The position numbers and the translations under genes are program-made. Of a DNA stretch of 64,000 bases, positions 10,534-20,476 are shown one piece after another. Every line of letters begins with the position of its first letter. The stretch's first letter is position 1. The stretch covers positions 1-64,000 of the forward strand of contig CAZNFT010000003.1 of the NCBI GenBank assembly GCA_964572745.1, read 5' to 3'. The notes under the pieces are model-generated. The model saw nothing but the letters and a program-made list of their open reading frames with translations. It was not told where the DNA came from and did no database searches. The stretch is from M50B103 sp041667565. Its GTDB lineage: Bacteria > Fidelibacterota > Fidelibacteria > Fidelibacterales > Fidelibacteraceae.

Positions 10534-13500
10534 ATGAAAAATTTAAGTAGAATTATAATCTTATCAATAGTTTCTCTGGCAGCTGTATTTGCTACAGAGG
10601 CATATTTTGCAAACCGCTTTCTTTTTAATCTTGAAGCCAATGAAAAGCCCCTGACAAAGGAGCAAATGGAAAGTTTGGAGACACCTTATTCTGAACTTAA
10701 TTTCCTGATAAAAAAATTTAATGTGGTACGCATTGAACCTTGGTTAAGAAATGCCAAAGATACAGATAGAAATGGCGATGTATATTTAAACAGGATCTAT
10801 CGTATGGTTACATCGGCTGATCAACCGGCTCCATTTTTAAAGTCAGATGCAATCGCCAGCAGTTCCAACGCAATTATGAAAGCAGAACCTGAAGCAATTA
10901 TGAGAACTACTGGAAGCATACCCAATGATCCCGGTATGGGTAATCAGTGGTATTTAAATAAAGCCCAGGTCCATGAAGCCTGGAATTTATGGGACCTGGA
11001 AGGTGGGGAAGTTCCCGGTGACCGTAATATAGTTGTTGCAGTGGTTGATGATGGTGTTGAATATACTCACCCCGACCTTTGGAAAAATATCTGGGTAAAT
11101 CAAGATGAAATACCCGAAGAATATTTTGATTTAATTGATACAAATAACGATGGCTTTATAACAGCAGAAGAACTAGTTAATTTTGTTGGTGATGTAAATG
11201 CTGACCGTAAAAAAGATCTCAGAGATGTGGTATCGAGCAATTCTCCTATCACTAACAATACAGATACCGATGGCGATGGATATATAGATAATATTATCGG
11301 CTGGGATACAGATTCATCCACTGGTTCTTGGGATGATGATAATGATCCTATGGTAACGGGGAATTCACATGGCACTCACGTTTCCGGTTTGGTTGGAGCA
11401 ACAACGAATAATGGTATTGGTATTGCATCAGCTGCGTATAATGTATCAATTATGCCGGTAAAAGCTACCGGAGATGATACGGAATTAACGATAAATTCCG
11501 GTTGGGATGGTATCCTTTATTCTGCACATGCCGGCGCTGATATAATAAATTTATCCTGGGGTGGACCGGGACACAATTCCTATTCTCAAGATATTATCTA
11601 TACTGTTTATAATAATTATGGTTGTTTAGTTGTTGCTGCTGCCGGTAATGGTGATGACCCAGATGGGGGTATTAAGCAAGATGATCCCCACTACCCCTCT
11701 GGTTATGACAAGGTCGTTTCTGTTACTGCTGTTTCTTCTGCGGATAAATTTTCTTGGGCGTCTTACGGTGAAGCCAGCGGTGAGTTTTACGGTGTTGATA
11801 TCGCAGCTCCGGGCGAAAACATGTATAGTACTTATTTAACTTCGGCCGGTTCTTACGCTTCTCTTATGGGAACATCCATGGCATCTCCTTTTGTTGCTTC
11901 TTGTTTTGCCTTGTTAAAATCTGTTTATCCGGATAGTTCCAACGACTGGTTGGTTGAGCGTATGCTTAATAACACCGATCCTATTGATCATTTAAATCCT
12001 GAATATGCCGGTCAAATAGGTACCGGTAGGGTTAATATTTTAAAAGCTTTGGTATCTGATAGATGGCCGCGTTTAAGCATTCTTGATAAAAGTGAAAGCA
12101 TTGTAGTAGGCGATGCAGATAATATTTTAAATCCCGGTGAAACAGTAAACATTTTTATTGAATTAAAAAATGATACCGGCTGGACACAAGCTTCAGAAGT
12201 TCGCGGGGTTTTAACTTCTACGGAAGGGAGCGTGACCATACTCGATTCTATCGCAAGTTGGGGTTCCATTTCTTCAGATACAAGTAAATGGAACCAGGAG
12301 AATGGTTTTCTAGTTCAATTTGCCGATACTGCAAAGATCAGAGACTATACCTTTCAATTAAAAGTGTCATCAAATGTTGATAGCGACCATCCTTACCGCG
12401 CAAATTTGAGTTTTAAAATTAAAGTTTCCCTTGAGCAAGAAGGATTCCCTTTTTACACTCAAACATCTGTTGAAGCTGGTGTTCTAACTGCCGATGTCAA
12501 TGGAGACGGGCAGGAAGAGATCATTTTTGTTGATAGAAGTGGTGAGCTTTACATTGTTGATTGTCTGGGTGATACCTTGCCAAATTTCCCTATTTCGCTT
12601 GCTTCCCAACCTGGCGGTATTGCGGTCGCTGATATTGATCTGGATGATACGCTGGAGATCGTTATTACTTTATTCGATAAAACGATTCAAGTTTATGATG
12701 TTAGTGGCAAGCAAGAATGGCAAAGACACACGGATTATTTTATAACAGGTATGCCTGCTATAGGAAATTTGGATGATGATCCTGAACTTGAGATCGTTTT
12801 TGGAGCTTATGATAAAAATATTTATGCAATAAATCACGATAGTACAGATGTAGAGGGTTTTCCTTATCCCACAGGTCAATTATTGCATGGCGGTCCTGCT
12901 CTAGCTGATATTAATGGTGATGGCTATGATGAAATTATCATTGCAAGCAAAGGTGGCGAATGTATAGTTGTAAAACACGATGGAAATCCTTTAAAAGCTT
13001 GGCCAGTAACAGGTCTCGGTTCTGTTGTTTCTGAGCCACAGGTCATTAATGGTGATGATACCACTGCACTTATATTGATTGCTAATGAAAGCGGTAAGAT
13101 CTATGGTTTAAATACTGATGGCAGCGAGCGTTTTGTAATAGATGCAGATAGATCTATAAAATCATCCCCCGCTATTTATATCAATCATGATGAGGCCTAT
13201 GCTTTTTATTCAACAGTCGGTAAAAAGATTTATAAAATCGATCTGAATGAGGGTGTATTGGCTGATTCCTGGCCTATTGCCATACCTTCAAAGGCCGATT
13301 GGTCGCTGGTGATCTCTGATCTTATGGTAAATTCCATATTGACCCCATCAGTCTTAGCTTTTGGAAATGATGGTAAACTATACGCTTACGATCTTGATGG
13401 AAATGCCGTTGGCGGACAATTTCCTTTGAACACAGAAATACTTTCTAATTCCTCTCCCTTGTTGTCAGATCTCGATCATGATGGCAATATGGAGATTATC

Positions 13501-13911
13501 ACAGGAAATTATTCGGGTATATCCGTTATAGATCTTAAAGACGATATGGGGACTATTTATTGGCCCATGCACAGAGGATCAGCCGATAGACGAGGCAGTA
13601 TAGACTATATTTTAACTTCTATTTCTAATGATGATCATATAGTTGCGACTTCTTTTGAATTGATGGGGAATTATCCCAATCCTTTTAATCCAAGTACAAC
13701 TATTCGTTTTCAGCTTCCTCTTGCTTCGCCTGTAGAATTAAAGATCTATTCTCTAGACGGGAAAGAGATCTTTTGCAAGAATTATGATATTGTAAATGCC
13801 GGTATGAATGAATTTGTACTTGATATGAGCCCTTATGCTTCAGGTATTTATTTATATTCCATAAGTGCCGGAGACAATGTTAAAAGTGCTAAAATGATAT
13901 TGCTGAAATAA
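10534..13911 (+). CDS. Secreted subtilisin-like (S8) serine protease with FG-GAP/VCBS-like repeats and T9SS type A sorting domain
   Basis: Exported serine endopeptidase of 1125 residues. A signal peptide (about 1-20) and a short propeptide precede the S8 domain. The catalytic triad is visible: Asp172 (VVAVVDDGVEYTHPDL), His279 (SHGTHVSGLVGATTNN) and Ser448 (GTSMASPFVASCFALL). Between Asp and His lies an acidic calcium-binding-like insert with two EF-hand-type loops (DTNNDGFITAEEL and DTDGDGYIDN). Residues about 650-1020 hold repeated FG-GAP/VCBS-like units (ADVNGDGQEEII, GNLDDDPELEIVF, ADINGDGYDEIII, SDLDHDGNMEII), probably a propeller. The C-terminus NYPNPFNPSTTIRFQL to GIYLYSIS is a T9SS sorting domain, so it is predicted to be surface-anchored or secreted through the system encoded at 29-48 kb. 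It appears to be monocistronic. Confidence 0.92.
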   Translation: MKNLSRIIILSIVSLAAVFATEAYFANRFLFNLEANEKPLTKEQMESLETPYSELNFLIKKFNVVRIEPWLRNAKDTDRNGDVYLNRIYRMVTSADQPAPFLKSDAIASSSNAIMKAEPEAIMRTTGSIPNDPGMGNQWYLNKAQVHEAWNLWDLEGGEVPGDRNIVVAVVDDGVEYTHPDLWKNIWVNQDEIPEEYFDLIDTNNDGFITAEELVNFVGDVNADRKKDLRDVVSSNSPITNNTDTDGDGYIDNIIGWDTDSSTGSWDDDNDPMVTGNSHGTHVSGLVGATTNNGIGIASAAYNVSIMPVKATGDDTELTINSGWDGILYSAHAGADIINLSWGGPGHNSYSQDIIYTVYNNYGCLVVAAAGNGDDPDGGIKQDDPHYPSGYDKVVSVTAVSSADKFSWASYGEASGEFYGVDIAAPGENMYSTYLTSAGSYASLMGTSMASPFVASCFALLKSVYPDSSNDWLVERMLNNTDPIDHLNPEYAGQIGTGRVNILKALVSDRWPRLSILDKSESIVVGDADNILNPGETVNIFIELKNDTGWTQASEVRGVLTSTEGSVTILDSIASWGSISSDTSKWNQENGFLVQFADTAKIRDYTFQLKVSSNVDSDHPYRANLSFKIKVSLEQEGFPFYTQTSVEAGVLTADVNGDGQEEIIFVDRSGELYIVDCLGDTLPNFPISLASQPGGIAVADIDLDDTLEIVITLFDKTIQVYDVSGKQEWQRHTDYFITGMPAIGNLDDDPELEIVFGAYDKNIYAINHDSTDVEGFPYPTGQLLHGGPALADINGDGYDEIIIASKGGECIVVKHDGNPLKAWPVTGLGSVVSEPQVINGDDTTALILIANESGKIYGLNTDGSERFVIDADRSIKSSPAIYINHDEAYAFYSTVGKKIYKIDLNEGVLADSWPIAIPSKADWSLVISDLMVNSILTPSVLAFGNDGKLYAYDLDGNAVGGQFPLNTEILSNSSPLLSDLDHDGNMEIITGNYSGISVIDLKDDMGTIYWPMHRGSADRRGSIDYILTSISNDDHIVATSFELMGNYPNPFNPSTTIRFQLPLASPVELKIYSLDGKEIFCKNYDIVNAGMNEFVLDMSPYASGIYLYSISAGDNVKSAKMILLK

Positions 13912-13963
13912 GAATTTTGAATATGTAGAGAGGCAAAATTCTGTGTCCCTAGACATAATTTAC

Positions 13964-13992
13964 TTGCAATAATATCATTTTCACCTTATTAT
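13964..13992 (+). promoter_or_regulatory. Promoter of tRNA-Val
   Basis: TTGCAA and TATTAT with exactly 17 bp between them, ending 17 bases before the tRNA 5' end. This is a good sigma-70-like layout for a stable RNA gene. Confidence 0.6.
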
Positions 13993-14009
13993 TACTGGCT
14001 CGATATTTC

Positions 14010-14084
14010 GGGCGTTTAGCTCAGTTGGTTTAGAGCACCTGCCTTACAAGCAGGGGGTCGGGGGTTCAAGTCCCTCAACGCCCA
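14010..14084 (+). tRNA. tRNA-Val (anticodon TAC)
   Basis: A complete cloverleaf of 75 nt. The acceptor stem GGGCGTT pairs with AACGCCC, the D arm contains GCTCAGTTGGTTTAGAGC, the anticodon arm has loop CTTACAA (anticodon TAC), and the T arm contains GGTTCAAGTCC. No CCA is encoded. A promoter lies upstream and a terminator begins 10 bases downstream, so it is a single-gene unit. Confidence 0.96.
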
Positions 14085-14094
14085 CGTTAAAGAT

Positions 14095-14121
14095 CGTCCG
14101 CCCCATAGCGGACGTTTTTTT
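14095..14121 (+). terminator. Rho-independent terminator of tRNA-Val
   Basis: CGTCCGC and GCGGACG form a seven-bp stem around a six-base loop, followed by a run of seven T. Confidence 0.93.
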
Positions 14122-14186
14122 ATCTTCTTAATAATTACTGATATCTTATGCAAAGGATTCTAATGATTTTAAGCTTCTTATGGGGT

Positions 14187-14216
14187 TTGAATTTTAAAGG
14201 TTTTATCATATATTAT
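14187..14216 (+). promoter_or_regulatory. tkt: Candidate promoter of transketolase
   Basis: TTGAAT is followed after 16 bp by TATATT (or after 18 bp by TATTAT), about 36 bases before the start codon in an otherwise empty, terminator-insulated intergenic stretch. Confidence 0.45.
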
Positions 14217-14252
14217 TTAAATATAAATTAGACATGGAAATATGGAGTAAAT

Positions 14253-16244
14253 ATGTCAAAAATAACTGCAGATACACTTCGTCTTCTAGCGGCTGATATG
14301 GTTCAAAAAGCGAATTCTGGACATCCCGGCTTACCCATGGGAATGGCTGATGTTGCTAGTGTTTTATGGACAAAATTCTTAAAATATAACCCTCAAGATC
14401 CTCTGTGGATGGCACGTGACCGTTTTGTTATGTCCGGTGGTCATGGCTCTTCACTCTTGTATGCACTTCTTCATTTGGCAACTTATGATATATCCTTAGA
14501 TGACCTCAAAGAGTTTAGACAATGGGGATCGAGAACGCCCGGGCATCCTGAAAATGATCTGCCCGGTGTTGAAACGACCACAGGACCTTTGGGGCAAGGA
14601 CTTGCAAATGCTGTGGGGCTGGCTCTTGCAGCTAAAAAGTTTGAAGCTCAGTGGAGCGATGAGAGATGTGATCTCTTTGGTAAAAATTATACCTACTGTT
14701 TTTGTGGTGACGGTGATATGATGGAAGGGGTCAGTCACGAATCTTCTTCTCTTGCCGGACACCTTGCCTTAGATAAACTTATTTGTGTTTACGATAGCAA
14801 TAACATTACCATCGATGGATCAACTGAGTTGGCATTTTCCGAAAATGTTAAAATGCGTTTTGAAGCTTATAACTGGCATGTACAAATAATTGATGGTCAC
14901 GATCATGAACAAATAGCCCAAGCCTTTGAAAATGCACAGGCCGAGACATCTAAACCTTCTTTAATCATCGCTAAAACAAAAATTGGCTTTGGTAGTCCTA
15001 ATAAACAGGGGACTAGTGGTGTTCATGGCTCACCTCTTGGTGATGAAGAACTAAAACTTACAAAAAAAGCTTTAGCTTTTCCTCCGGACAAATCATTCTA
15101 TATTCCCGATGCGGCAAAAGAAGCATTTGAAAAACACTTGAACTCCATTAAAGCAGACTACGATTCATGGCAATCAGGCTTTGAAGCCTGGAAAAAAGCA
15201 GCCCCCAAAAAATATCAAGATCAATCCGATCAGATCAATAAAGTCTTTCCGAAAGATATGAAGGATAAGATCATTGGAGGATTGTCCGGTAAAGCTAATT
15301 CTACTCGTGCCCATTCCGGAAATATTGTGCAAGAGATCGCTAAAAATATTCCCGGACTTATAGGTGGTTCCGCTGACCTGGCTGCTTCGGATAAAACTAA
15401 TCTGACAGCCGAAGAATCTTTGAGTAAAGAAAATTATTCCGGTAGAAATATTCATTATGGTATTCGTGAGTTTGCAATGGGTGCTATCATGAATGGTATG
15501 GCACTTTATGGCGCCGGTTATATTCCCTTTGCAGGTACTTTTTTAGTTTTCTCGGATTATATGCGTTCTTCCATCCGCATGGCTGCACTAATGAAACAGC
15601 AGCTGGTCTATGTTTTTACTCATGACAGTATTTTTGTTGGTGAAGATGGTCCAACGCATCAGCCGATCGAACAGATCATGTCATTGCGCTTGATTCCCGG
15701 ATTGCAAGTTATTCGCCCGGCAGACGAAAGCGAAACAGCCGAAGCATGGTTGATGGCAATGGAATATAAAGATGGACCTACGGCGCTTATACTTACAAGA
15801 CAAGGCCTTCCCCAGATACATAAGGCGGGTGAAGGTATTAAAGATTTTAATAAAGGTGTATCTATTATAAAACAGAGCAGCTCTAAACCCGATGCGGTTA
15901 TTCTTGCTACAGGTTCGGAAGTTTCAATCTCGCTTGAAGCGGCAAAAGAACTTGAAAAAGAAGGTATGAATTTGCGAGTAGTTTCAATATCTTGTGTGGA
16001 AAACTTTCTCAAACAGGAACAAAGTTATCGTGAAGAAGTTATTCCTGTGAACACACCTGTTGTTACCGTAGAAGCTGGATCTACTTTAGGATGGGGGAAT
16101 ATTTCTTCATCTCCTGCTCTTCATATAGGTATCGATCATTTTGGCGCATCTGCTCCTTATCAGGTATTAGCCGATAAGTTTGGATTTACCGCAGAGGCTG
16201 TATATAGTAAAATAAAAGACTGGCTGCCAGGGCTTAAGTCATAA
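14253..16244 (+). CDS. tkt: Transketolase
   Basis: Cytosolic thiamine-diphosphate enzyme that moves two-carbon ketol units between sugar phosphates in the non-oxidative pentose phosphate pathway. At 663 residues it is full length. The N-terminal TPP domain shows KANSGHPGLPMGMADV, the RTPGHPE motif, GPLGQGLANAVG and the metal/TPP-binding GDGDMMEGVSHE. The middle domain contains the DSIFVGEDGPTHQPIEQ motif, with the Glu and His of the active-site region, and LRLIPGLQVIRPAD. The C-terminal domain is present (TGSEVSISLEAAKELEKEG). RBS GGAG lies before the ATG. It is transcribed alone, between two tRNA genes. Confidence 0.97.
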   Translation: MSKITADTLRLLAADMVQKANSGHPGLPMGMADVASVLWTKFLKYNPQDPLWMARDRFVMSGGHGSSLLYALLHLATYDISLDDLKEFRQWGSRTPGHPENDLPGVETTTGPLGQGLANAVGLALAAKKFEAQWSDERCDLFGKNYTYCFCGDGDMMEGVSHESSSLAGHLALDKLICVYDSNNITIDGSTELAFSENVKMRFEAYNWHVQIIDGHDHEQIAQAFENAQAETSKPSLIIAKTKIGFGSPNKQGTSGVHGSPLGDEELKLTKKALAFPPDKSFYIPDAAKEAFEKHLNSIKADYDSWQSGFEAWKKAAPKKYQDQSDQINKVFPKDMKDKIIGGLSGKANSTRAHSGNIVQEIAKNIPGLIGGSADLAASDKTNLTAEESLSKENYSGRNIHYGIREFAMGAIMNGMALYGAGYIPFAGTFLVFSDYMRSSIRMAALMKQQLVYVFTHDSIFVGEDGPTHQPIEQIMSLRLIPGLQVIRPADESETAEAWLMAMEYKDGPTALILTRQGLPQIHKAGEGIKDFNKGVSIIKQSSSKPDAVILATGSEVSISLEAAKELEKEGMNLRVVSISCVENFLKQEQSYREEVIPVNTPVVTVEAGSTLGWGNISSSPALHIGIDHFGASAPYQVLADKFGFTAEAVYSKIKDWLPGLKS

Positions 16245-16300
16245 AATAGTTTGAATTTTTTAATGATTTTAGTGGCTAAGATGTTATATTTATAAGCTTT

Positions 16301-16374
16301 GCCACCTTAGCTCAGCTGGTAGTAGCGACGCTTTCGTAAAGCGTAGGTCGCCGGTTCAAATCCGGCAGGTGGCT
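16301..16374 (+). tRNA. tRNA-Thr (anticodon CGT)
   Basis: A cloverleaf of 74 nt: acceptor GCCACCT pairs with AGGTGGC, the anticodon arm has stem ACGCT/AGCGT with loop TTCGTAA (anticodon CGT), and the T arm has GGTTCAAATCC. The D stem has only three clean pairs (GCT/AGC) because its fourth position is a C-T mismatch. CCA is not encoded. It lies 57 bases after tkt and 22 before mreB. Confidence 0.93.
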
Positions 16375-16396
16375 CTATTAATTGTAAGGGATAGTC

Positions 16397-17419
16397 ATGG
16401 AAAAAAAGAATAAAAAAATGTTTAAATGGTTAAATTCTGATGTGGCCATTGACCTTGGAACAGCAAATACGCTTATCCACATAAAAGGTCAGGGTATTGT
16501 AATAAATGAACCTTCTATTGTAGCTAAATCAACAAAAACAGGCAAGATCATTGCCGTAGGTAATGAAGCCCGCGATATGTTGGGCCGTACACACCCTAAT
16601 ATTATGACAATTCGTCCGATGAGAGATGGAGTTATTGCTGATTTTGAGATGACAGATGGAATGCTTCAGGGTTTTATAAAAAAAATAAATCTTTCACGTT
16701 TTGCCCGTCCTAAAATGGTTATTTGCGTGCCTTCAGGTATTACTGAAGTAGAAAGAAGAGCTGTTCAGGAATCGGCAGAACGCTCAAATGCCTCTCGCGT
16801 GTATCTGATAGAAGAACCCGTCGCCGCCGCGATAGGTATTGGACTTGATATTTCTAAGCCCATTGGTAATATGATCGTTGATGTTGGTGGTGGAACCACG
16901 GAGATCGCAGTTCTTGCCTTGAATGGCGTTGTTGCTAAAGAATCTATTCGCGTGGGTGGCGATGAGATGAACAGTGCCATTGTTCATTATTTCCGTGAAA
17001 AACATAATCTACTTATTGGTGAAAGAACGGCTGAAGATATTAAGAAAGCTGTTGGCTCAGCTATTCCCGTGGGAGAAAAAACTATTGCAGTTAAAGGACG
17101 TGACCTATTAACCGGTATTCCTAAAACTGTAAAAATTGATGCTAATGATGTGTCTCAATGTTTGCAAGAAACCATTGATAGGATGATTGCTGCCATTAAA
17201 CGTACTCTTGAACATACACCTCCGGAATTATCTGCAGATATTTTGGATCGTGGTGTGATCTTGGCTGGCGGCGGCTCCATGCTTCACGGTCTGGATGAAC
17301 GTATTCGTCGTGAAACAAATCTACCTGTCAGTATTGCTGATGAACCATTACTTTCAGTTGCAAAAGGTACCGGCAAGGTTCTTGAAAATATTGAAAACTA
17401 TCTTGATATTATTTTGTAA
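16397..17419 (+). CDS. mreB: Rod shape-determining actin homologue MreB
   Basis: Bacterial actin that polymerises under the inner membrane and guides lateral-wall synthesis. At 340 residues it has the usual length. The ATPase elements are visible: phosphate-1 loop VAIDLGTANTLIHIKG near the N-terminus, phosphate-2 loop MIVDVGGGTTEIAVLAL (about 156-172), and the adenosine motif GVILAGGGSMLHGLDERI (about 287-304). It is the first gene of the operon mreB-mreC-mreD-mrdA-rodA: mreC starts directly after its stop codon. The N-terminus is lysine-rich (MEKKNKKMFKWLNSD), which could aid membrane contact. Confidence 0.97.
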   Translation: MEKKNKKMFKWLNSDVAIDLGTANTLIHIKGQGIVINEPSIVAKSTKTGKIIAVGNEARDMLGRTHPNIMTIRPMRDGVIADFEMTDGMLQGFIKKINLSRFARPKMVICVPSGITEVERRAVQESAERSNASRVYLIEEPVAAAIGIGLDISKPIGNMIVDVGGGTTEIAVLALNGVVAKESIRVGGDEMNSAIVHYFREKHNLLIGERTAEDIKKAVGSAIPVGEKTIAVKGRDLLTGIPKTVKIDANDVSQCLQETIDRMIAAIKRTLEHTPPELSADILDRGVILAGGGSMLHGLDERIRRETNLPVSIADEPLLSVAKGTGKVLENIENYLDIIL

Positions 17420-18214
17420 ATGTTTAGCAAATTATATGACTTTATTATTCGAAAACACCTAGAGATATTAACTTTTATTTTTGTTTTAATATCTCTGGGA
17501 TTCCTGTCTCAAACAGAAAGTAATGTTGTATTGAAAGTTCAGAATGCCTGGCAAGATATTTCTGTTGTCTTAAAAAGACCCGTAGTTGAGCGTCAAAGAA
17601 AACAAAAGATCATTGAAGAAAACAGTCAATTACGCATGAATATTTTCAAGTTAAACCAAGAAGTATCGCGATTACAAAATCTTGACAGTGAAAATGCTCG
17701 TTTAAGAAGCATGCTGGCCTTTAAAGACACATCACATTACGAACTATTACCAACGCTTATTGTATATAAGGGTTTTAAAAACGAAAATTCAGTTATAACG
17801 ATAGATAAGGGCCATAAAGATGGCGTAAAAGCCAATGATGTAATTGTTGATAAAGATGGTTTGGTGGGAAAGATCATATCTTCATCTGCTTCAACCAGTT
17901 TAGCAAATATGATCATAGAGCCTGATGTGCGTGTTTCAGTAAGGATTAATCCTTCACGCGTATATGGTATTTTAAAATGGCATCATGGCAATACCTTTAT
18001 TATTGAAGATATTCCTTCAACAATTGATATTAAACCCGGATGGAGTGTAACAACATCTGGATTATCTGAGGTTTATCCACCCGATATACCAGTGGGAGTT
18101 ATTAGCGAAGTTTTAATTTCCGAAAATGGTTTTACTCACCATATTGAAGGCAATTATAATGTAACATTTAACAACCTCAAAGAAGTGTTTGTGTTAAAAA
18201 ATGATAGAAAGTAA
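17420..18214 (+). CDS. mreC: Rod shape-determining protein MreC
   Basis: Periplasmic scaffold that links MreB to the elongation synthases PBP2 and RodA. It has one N-terminal membrane segment (about 15-32, LTFIFVLISLGFLS), a coiled coil (about 65-95, ENSQLRMNIFKLNQEVSRLQ), then the paired beta-barrel MreC domain with DKDGLVGKIISSSASTS and the TSGLSEVYPPDIPVGVI motif. It is 264 residues, typical for the family. The ATG abuts the mreB stop codon and the 3' end overlaps mreD by 14 bp, so translation is likely coupled. Confidence 0.94.
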   Translation: MFSKLYDFIIRKHLEILTFIFVLISLGFLSQTESNVVLKVQNAWQDISVVLKRPVVERQRKQKIIEENSQLRMNIFKLNQEVSRLQNLDSENARLRSMLAFKDTSHYELLPTLIVYKGFKNENSVITIDKGHKDGVKANDVIVDKDGLVGKIISSSASTSLANMIIEPDVRVSVRINPSRVYGILKWHHGNTFIIEDIPSTIDIKPGWSVTTSGLSEVYPPDIPVGVISEVLISENGFTHHIEGNYNVTFNNLKEVFVLKNDRK

Positions 18215-18701
18215 ACAAAAAAGTTTTTGGCTTCTTTATCTTGTGATGGGTCTTGTATTCATTTTGTCGGTAATATTCAATGAATATATTGACATTGCCG
18301 GTGTTCGACCTGATATATTATTGATCATTTTGATCTTTTTAGCCACGCGAGAAAAAAAGTTGATTGCATTATGTGCAGCGTTTTTCTTTGGTTTAATACA
18401 AGATGTGGTTTTGCCCGGAGATGCCGAATATTGGGGACTTGCACCTTTATTAAAAACTTTATTGATTTTTTCTTTTTTAAAGATAATTCCTTTAATAGGA
18501 AAATTTAGAGGGTTTATTTTACACTTAACGGTTTTTTCCGGTTTTTTAGTTTACTTTGTATTTTATAACCTGTTTTATTATTCCGGTTTTATGGATCCCT
18601 TTGTTATTTTTTATCGTTATGCCTTAACAGAAACAATTTACACGTTTTTGATATATCTGCTCCTTAATATGATCTTTCCCTCAGCTGATCAGAAGAGGTA
18701 A
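18201..18701 (+). CDS. mreD: Rod shape-determining membrane protein MreD
   Basis: A small integral membrane protein of the elongasome, 166 residues with about five predicted membrane segments. The conserved family stretch is recognisable: IAGVRPDILLIILIFLATRE, then LIQDVVLPGDAEYWGLAPLL. MreD is poorly conserved, so the call rests on topology, this stretch and its position between mreC and mrdA. Its stop codon shares one base with the next start. Confidence 0.88.
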   Translation: MIESKQKSFWLLYLVMGLVFILSVIFNEYIDIAGVRPDILLIILIFLATREKKLIALCAAFFFGLIQDVVLPGDAEYWGLAPLLKTLLIFSFLKIIPLIGKFRGFILHLTVFSGFLVYFVFYNLFYYSGFMDPFVIFYRYALTETIYTFLIYLLLNMIFPSADQKR

Positions 18702-20476
18702 TGATGCGAAAAATAAGCAAGAACAGAATGAAAAGACAAAGAGTTATAGTTTTATTGTTTATATCATTATTATTGTTTTTTGTTTTAATTATTCGTTTTT
18801 ACTCTTTGCAGATCGTCAATTATTCGACATATCGCTCAGAAGCTGTTGGAAATATGCTTAATCGAATAGATATTTCGGCACCTCGCGGCATAGTCTATGA
18901 TCGGAATGGTCAAAAACTGATCTATAATGTTCCTTGCTATAACATTGTAGTTTTTCCTGATATTATTAAGCAACACCAGGGAACTTGGAAAAAATTATCA
19001 GAGATCACAGGTGTCCCCATAGAAAAACTACAAAATGAAATGAAACGAAATCAGTATGGTTCCTATCGTCCTGCAGTTATACTAAGAAATATCGATGCAA
19101 AAACCAATGCAGTAATCAATGAAAACATCCAAAATTTACCCGGAGCAGAAGTTTCTTTTGACCCCATAAGAAAATACAGTAATGAAATATTAAGTGGTAA
19201 TCTTTTAGGTTATACCGCCGAGATAAAGCGTCGGGATCTTTATAAATATCGCGATGAAGGTTATACTTTAGGTGATATTATTGGTTATGATGGTATAGAA
19301 AAACAATATGAATATTTATTGCGGGGTATAAAAGGCTATCGTTATAAACAAGTAAATGCTATGGGTAAGCCCCTAAATGACAAAGCATACGAACAGACGA
19401 ATCCGATACCCGGTAGCGCATTATATTTGACTATTGATCAAGATTTGCAAGCTTATGCAGAATCTTTATTGATTGACCACAATGGATCAGCAATTATCAT
19501 GAATTATGAGAACGGAGAAATACTCGCTTCTGTTACTTCTCCTTCCTACGATCCTGAAATGTTTACCAGAGGTTTAACTCAAACTCAGTGGGATTCTATA
19601 GTGCAAGACAAGCGAATCCCTTTGTTTAATAGAACAATAAGAGGCCAATATCCCCCCGGGTCGATTTATAAAATGATATCAGCAATCGCCGGACTTGAAA
19701 AGGGTATCATTGATCCTACTACCGAGTTTGAATGCAATGGTGTATATACCATGGGTGGAAGAGAGTTCAGGTGTTCTCATGTTCATGGAATGGAGAATTT
19801 AGATGAAGCTATTGCACATTCTTGCAATATATATTTTTATAATTTGATCTTAGAATTAGGCATAGATGACTGGAGTTCTTACGCAAAGGAGATGACCATG
19901 GGAGAGTTGACAGGCGTCGATCTTCCCGGGGAATTAGCCGGTATTAATCCGGATAGAAGCTTTCTTGATAAGCAATATGGCAGGCGAAAATGGTGGCAGG
20001 GTACATGGTTGAATATGGTGATCGGGCAAGGTGATGTTTTGATGACACCCATGCAAGCTGTGAGATATACTGCTATACTTGCAAGTCGTGGCAAGATAGT
20101 TCAACCACATTTTTTAGCCAGATATCACAAGCAGGGTGAAAAGGAAGATTTTATCCCAGAGTATCCTGTTTCATATACAAGAGGTATTTCAGCATCCACT
20201 TGGAGAGAGATTGAAAAAGGGATGTATAACGCTGTCCAAAGTTCTTGGGGCACAGCAACCACCGCCCATGTACCGGGTTTAAATATATATGGTAAAACAG
20301 GGTCTGCGCAGAATCCTCATGGCGAGGCTCATGCCTGGTTTATTGGTTATTCAAAATTAAAGGATTTTCCTTATGCGGTTGCTGTTTTTATCGAACATGG
20401 TTATTCCGGGGCAGGAGCAGCAGCACCTCTTGCAGGACAATTATTAAAAGCTTATTATTACATGAGAGACAAATGA
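18701..20476 (+). CDS. mrdA: Penicillin-binding protein 2, elongation-specific transpeptidase
   Basis: Class B PBP that cross-links peptidoglycan during cell elongation with RodA. One N-terminal membrane anchor (about 14-34) is followed by the pedestal domain (SAPRGIVYDRNGQKL) and the transpeptidase domain. The catalytic SxxK is Ser321 (PPGSIYKM), SxN is HSCNIYF, and KTG is in GKTGSAQNP. At 591 residues it is normal. The start overlaps the mreD stop (TAATG); a second in-frame ATG lies three bases on. Its stop overlaps the rodA start (ATGA). Confidence 0.96.
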   Translation: MMRKISKNRMKRQRVIVLLFISLLLFFVLIIRFYSLQIVNYSTYRSEAVGNMLNRIDISAPRGIVYDRNGQKLIYNVPCYNIVVFPDIIKQHQGTWKKLSEITGVPIEKLQNEMKRNQYGSYRPAVILRNIDAKTNAVINENIQNLPGAEVSFDPIRKYSNEILSGNLLGYTAEIKRRDLYKYRDEGYTLGDIIGYDGIEKQYEYLLRGIKGYRYKQVNAMGKPLNDKAYEQTNPIPGSALYLTIDQDLQAYAESLLIDHNGSAIIMNYENGEILASVTSPSYDPEMFTRGLTQTQWDSIVQDKRIPLFNRTIRGQYPPGSIYKMISAIAGLEKGIIDPTTEFECNGVYTMGGREFRCSHVHGMENLDEAIAHSCNIYFYNLILELGIDDWSSYAKEMTMGELTGVDLPGELAGINPDRSFLDKQYGRRKWWQGTWLNMVIGQGDVLMTPMQAVRYTAILASRGKIVQPHFLARYHKQGEKEDFIPEYPVSYTRGISASTWREIEKGMYNAVQSSWGTATTAHVPGLNIYGKTGSAQNPHGEAHAWFIGYSKLKDFPYAVAVFIEHGYSGAGAAAPLAGQLLKAYYYMRDK

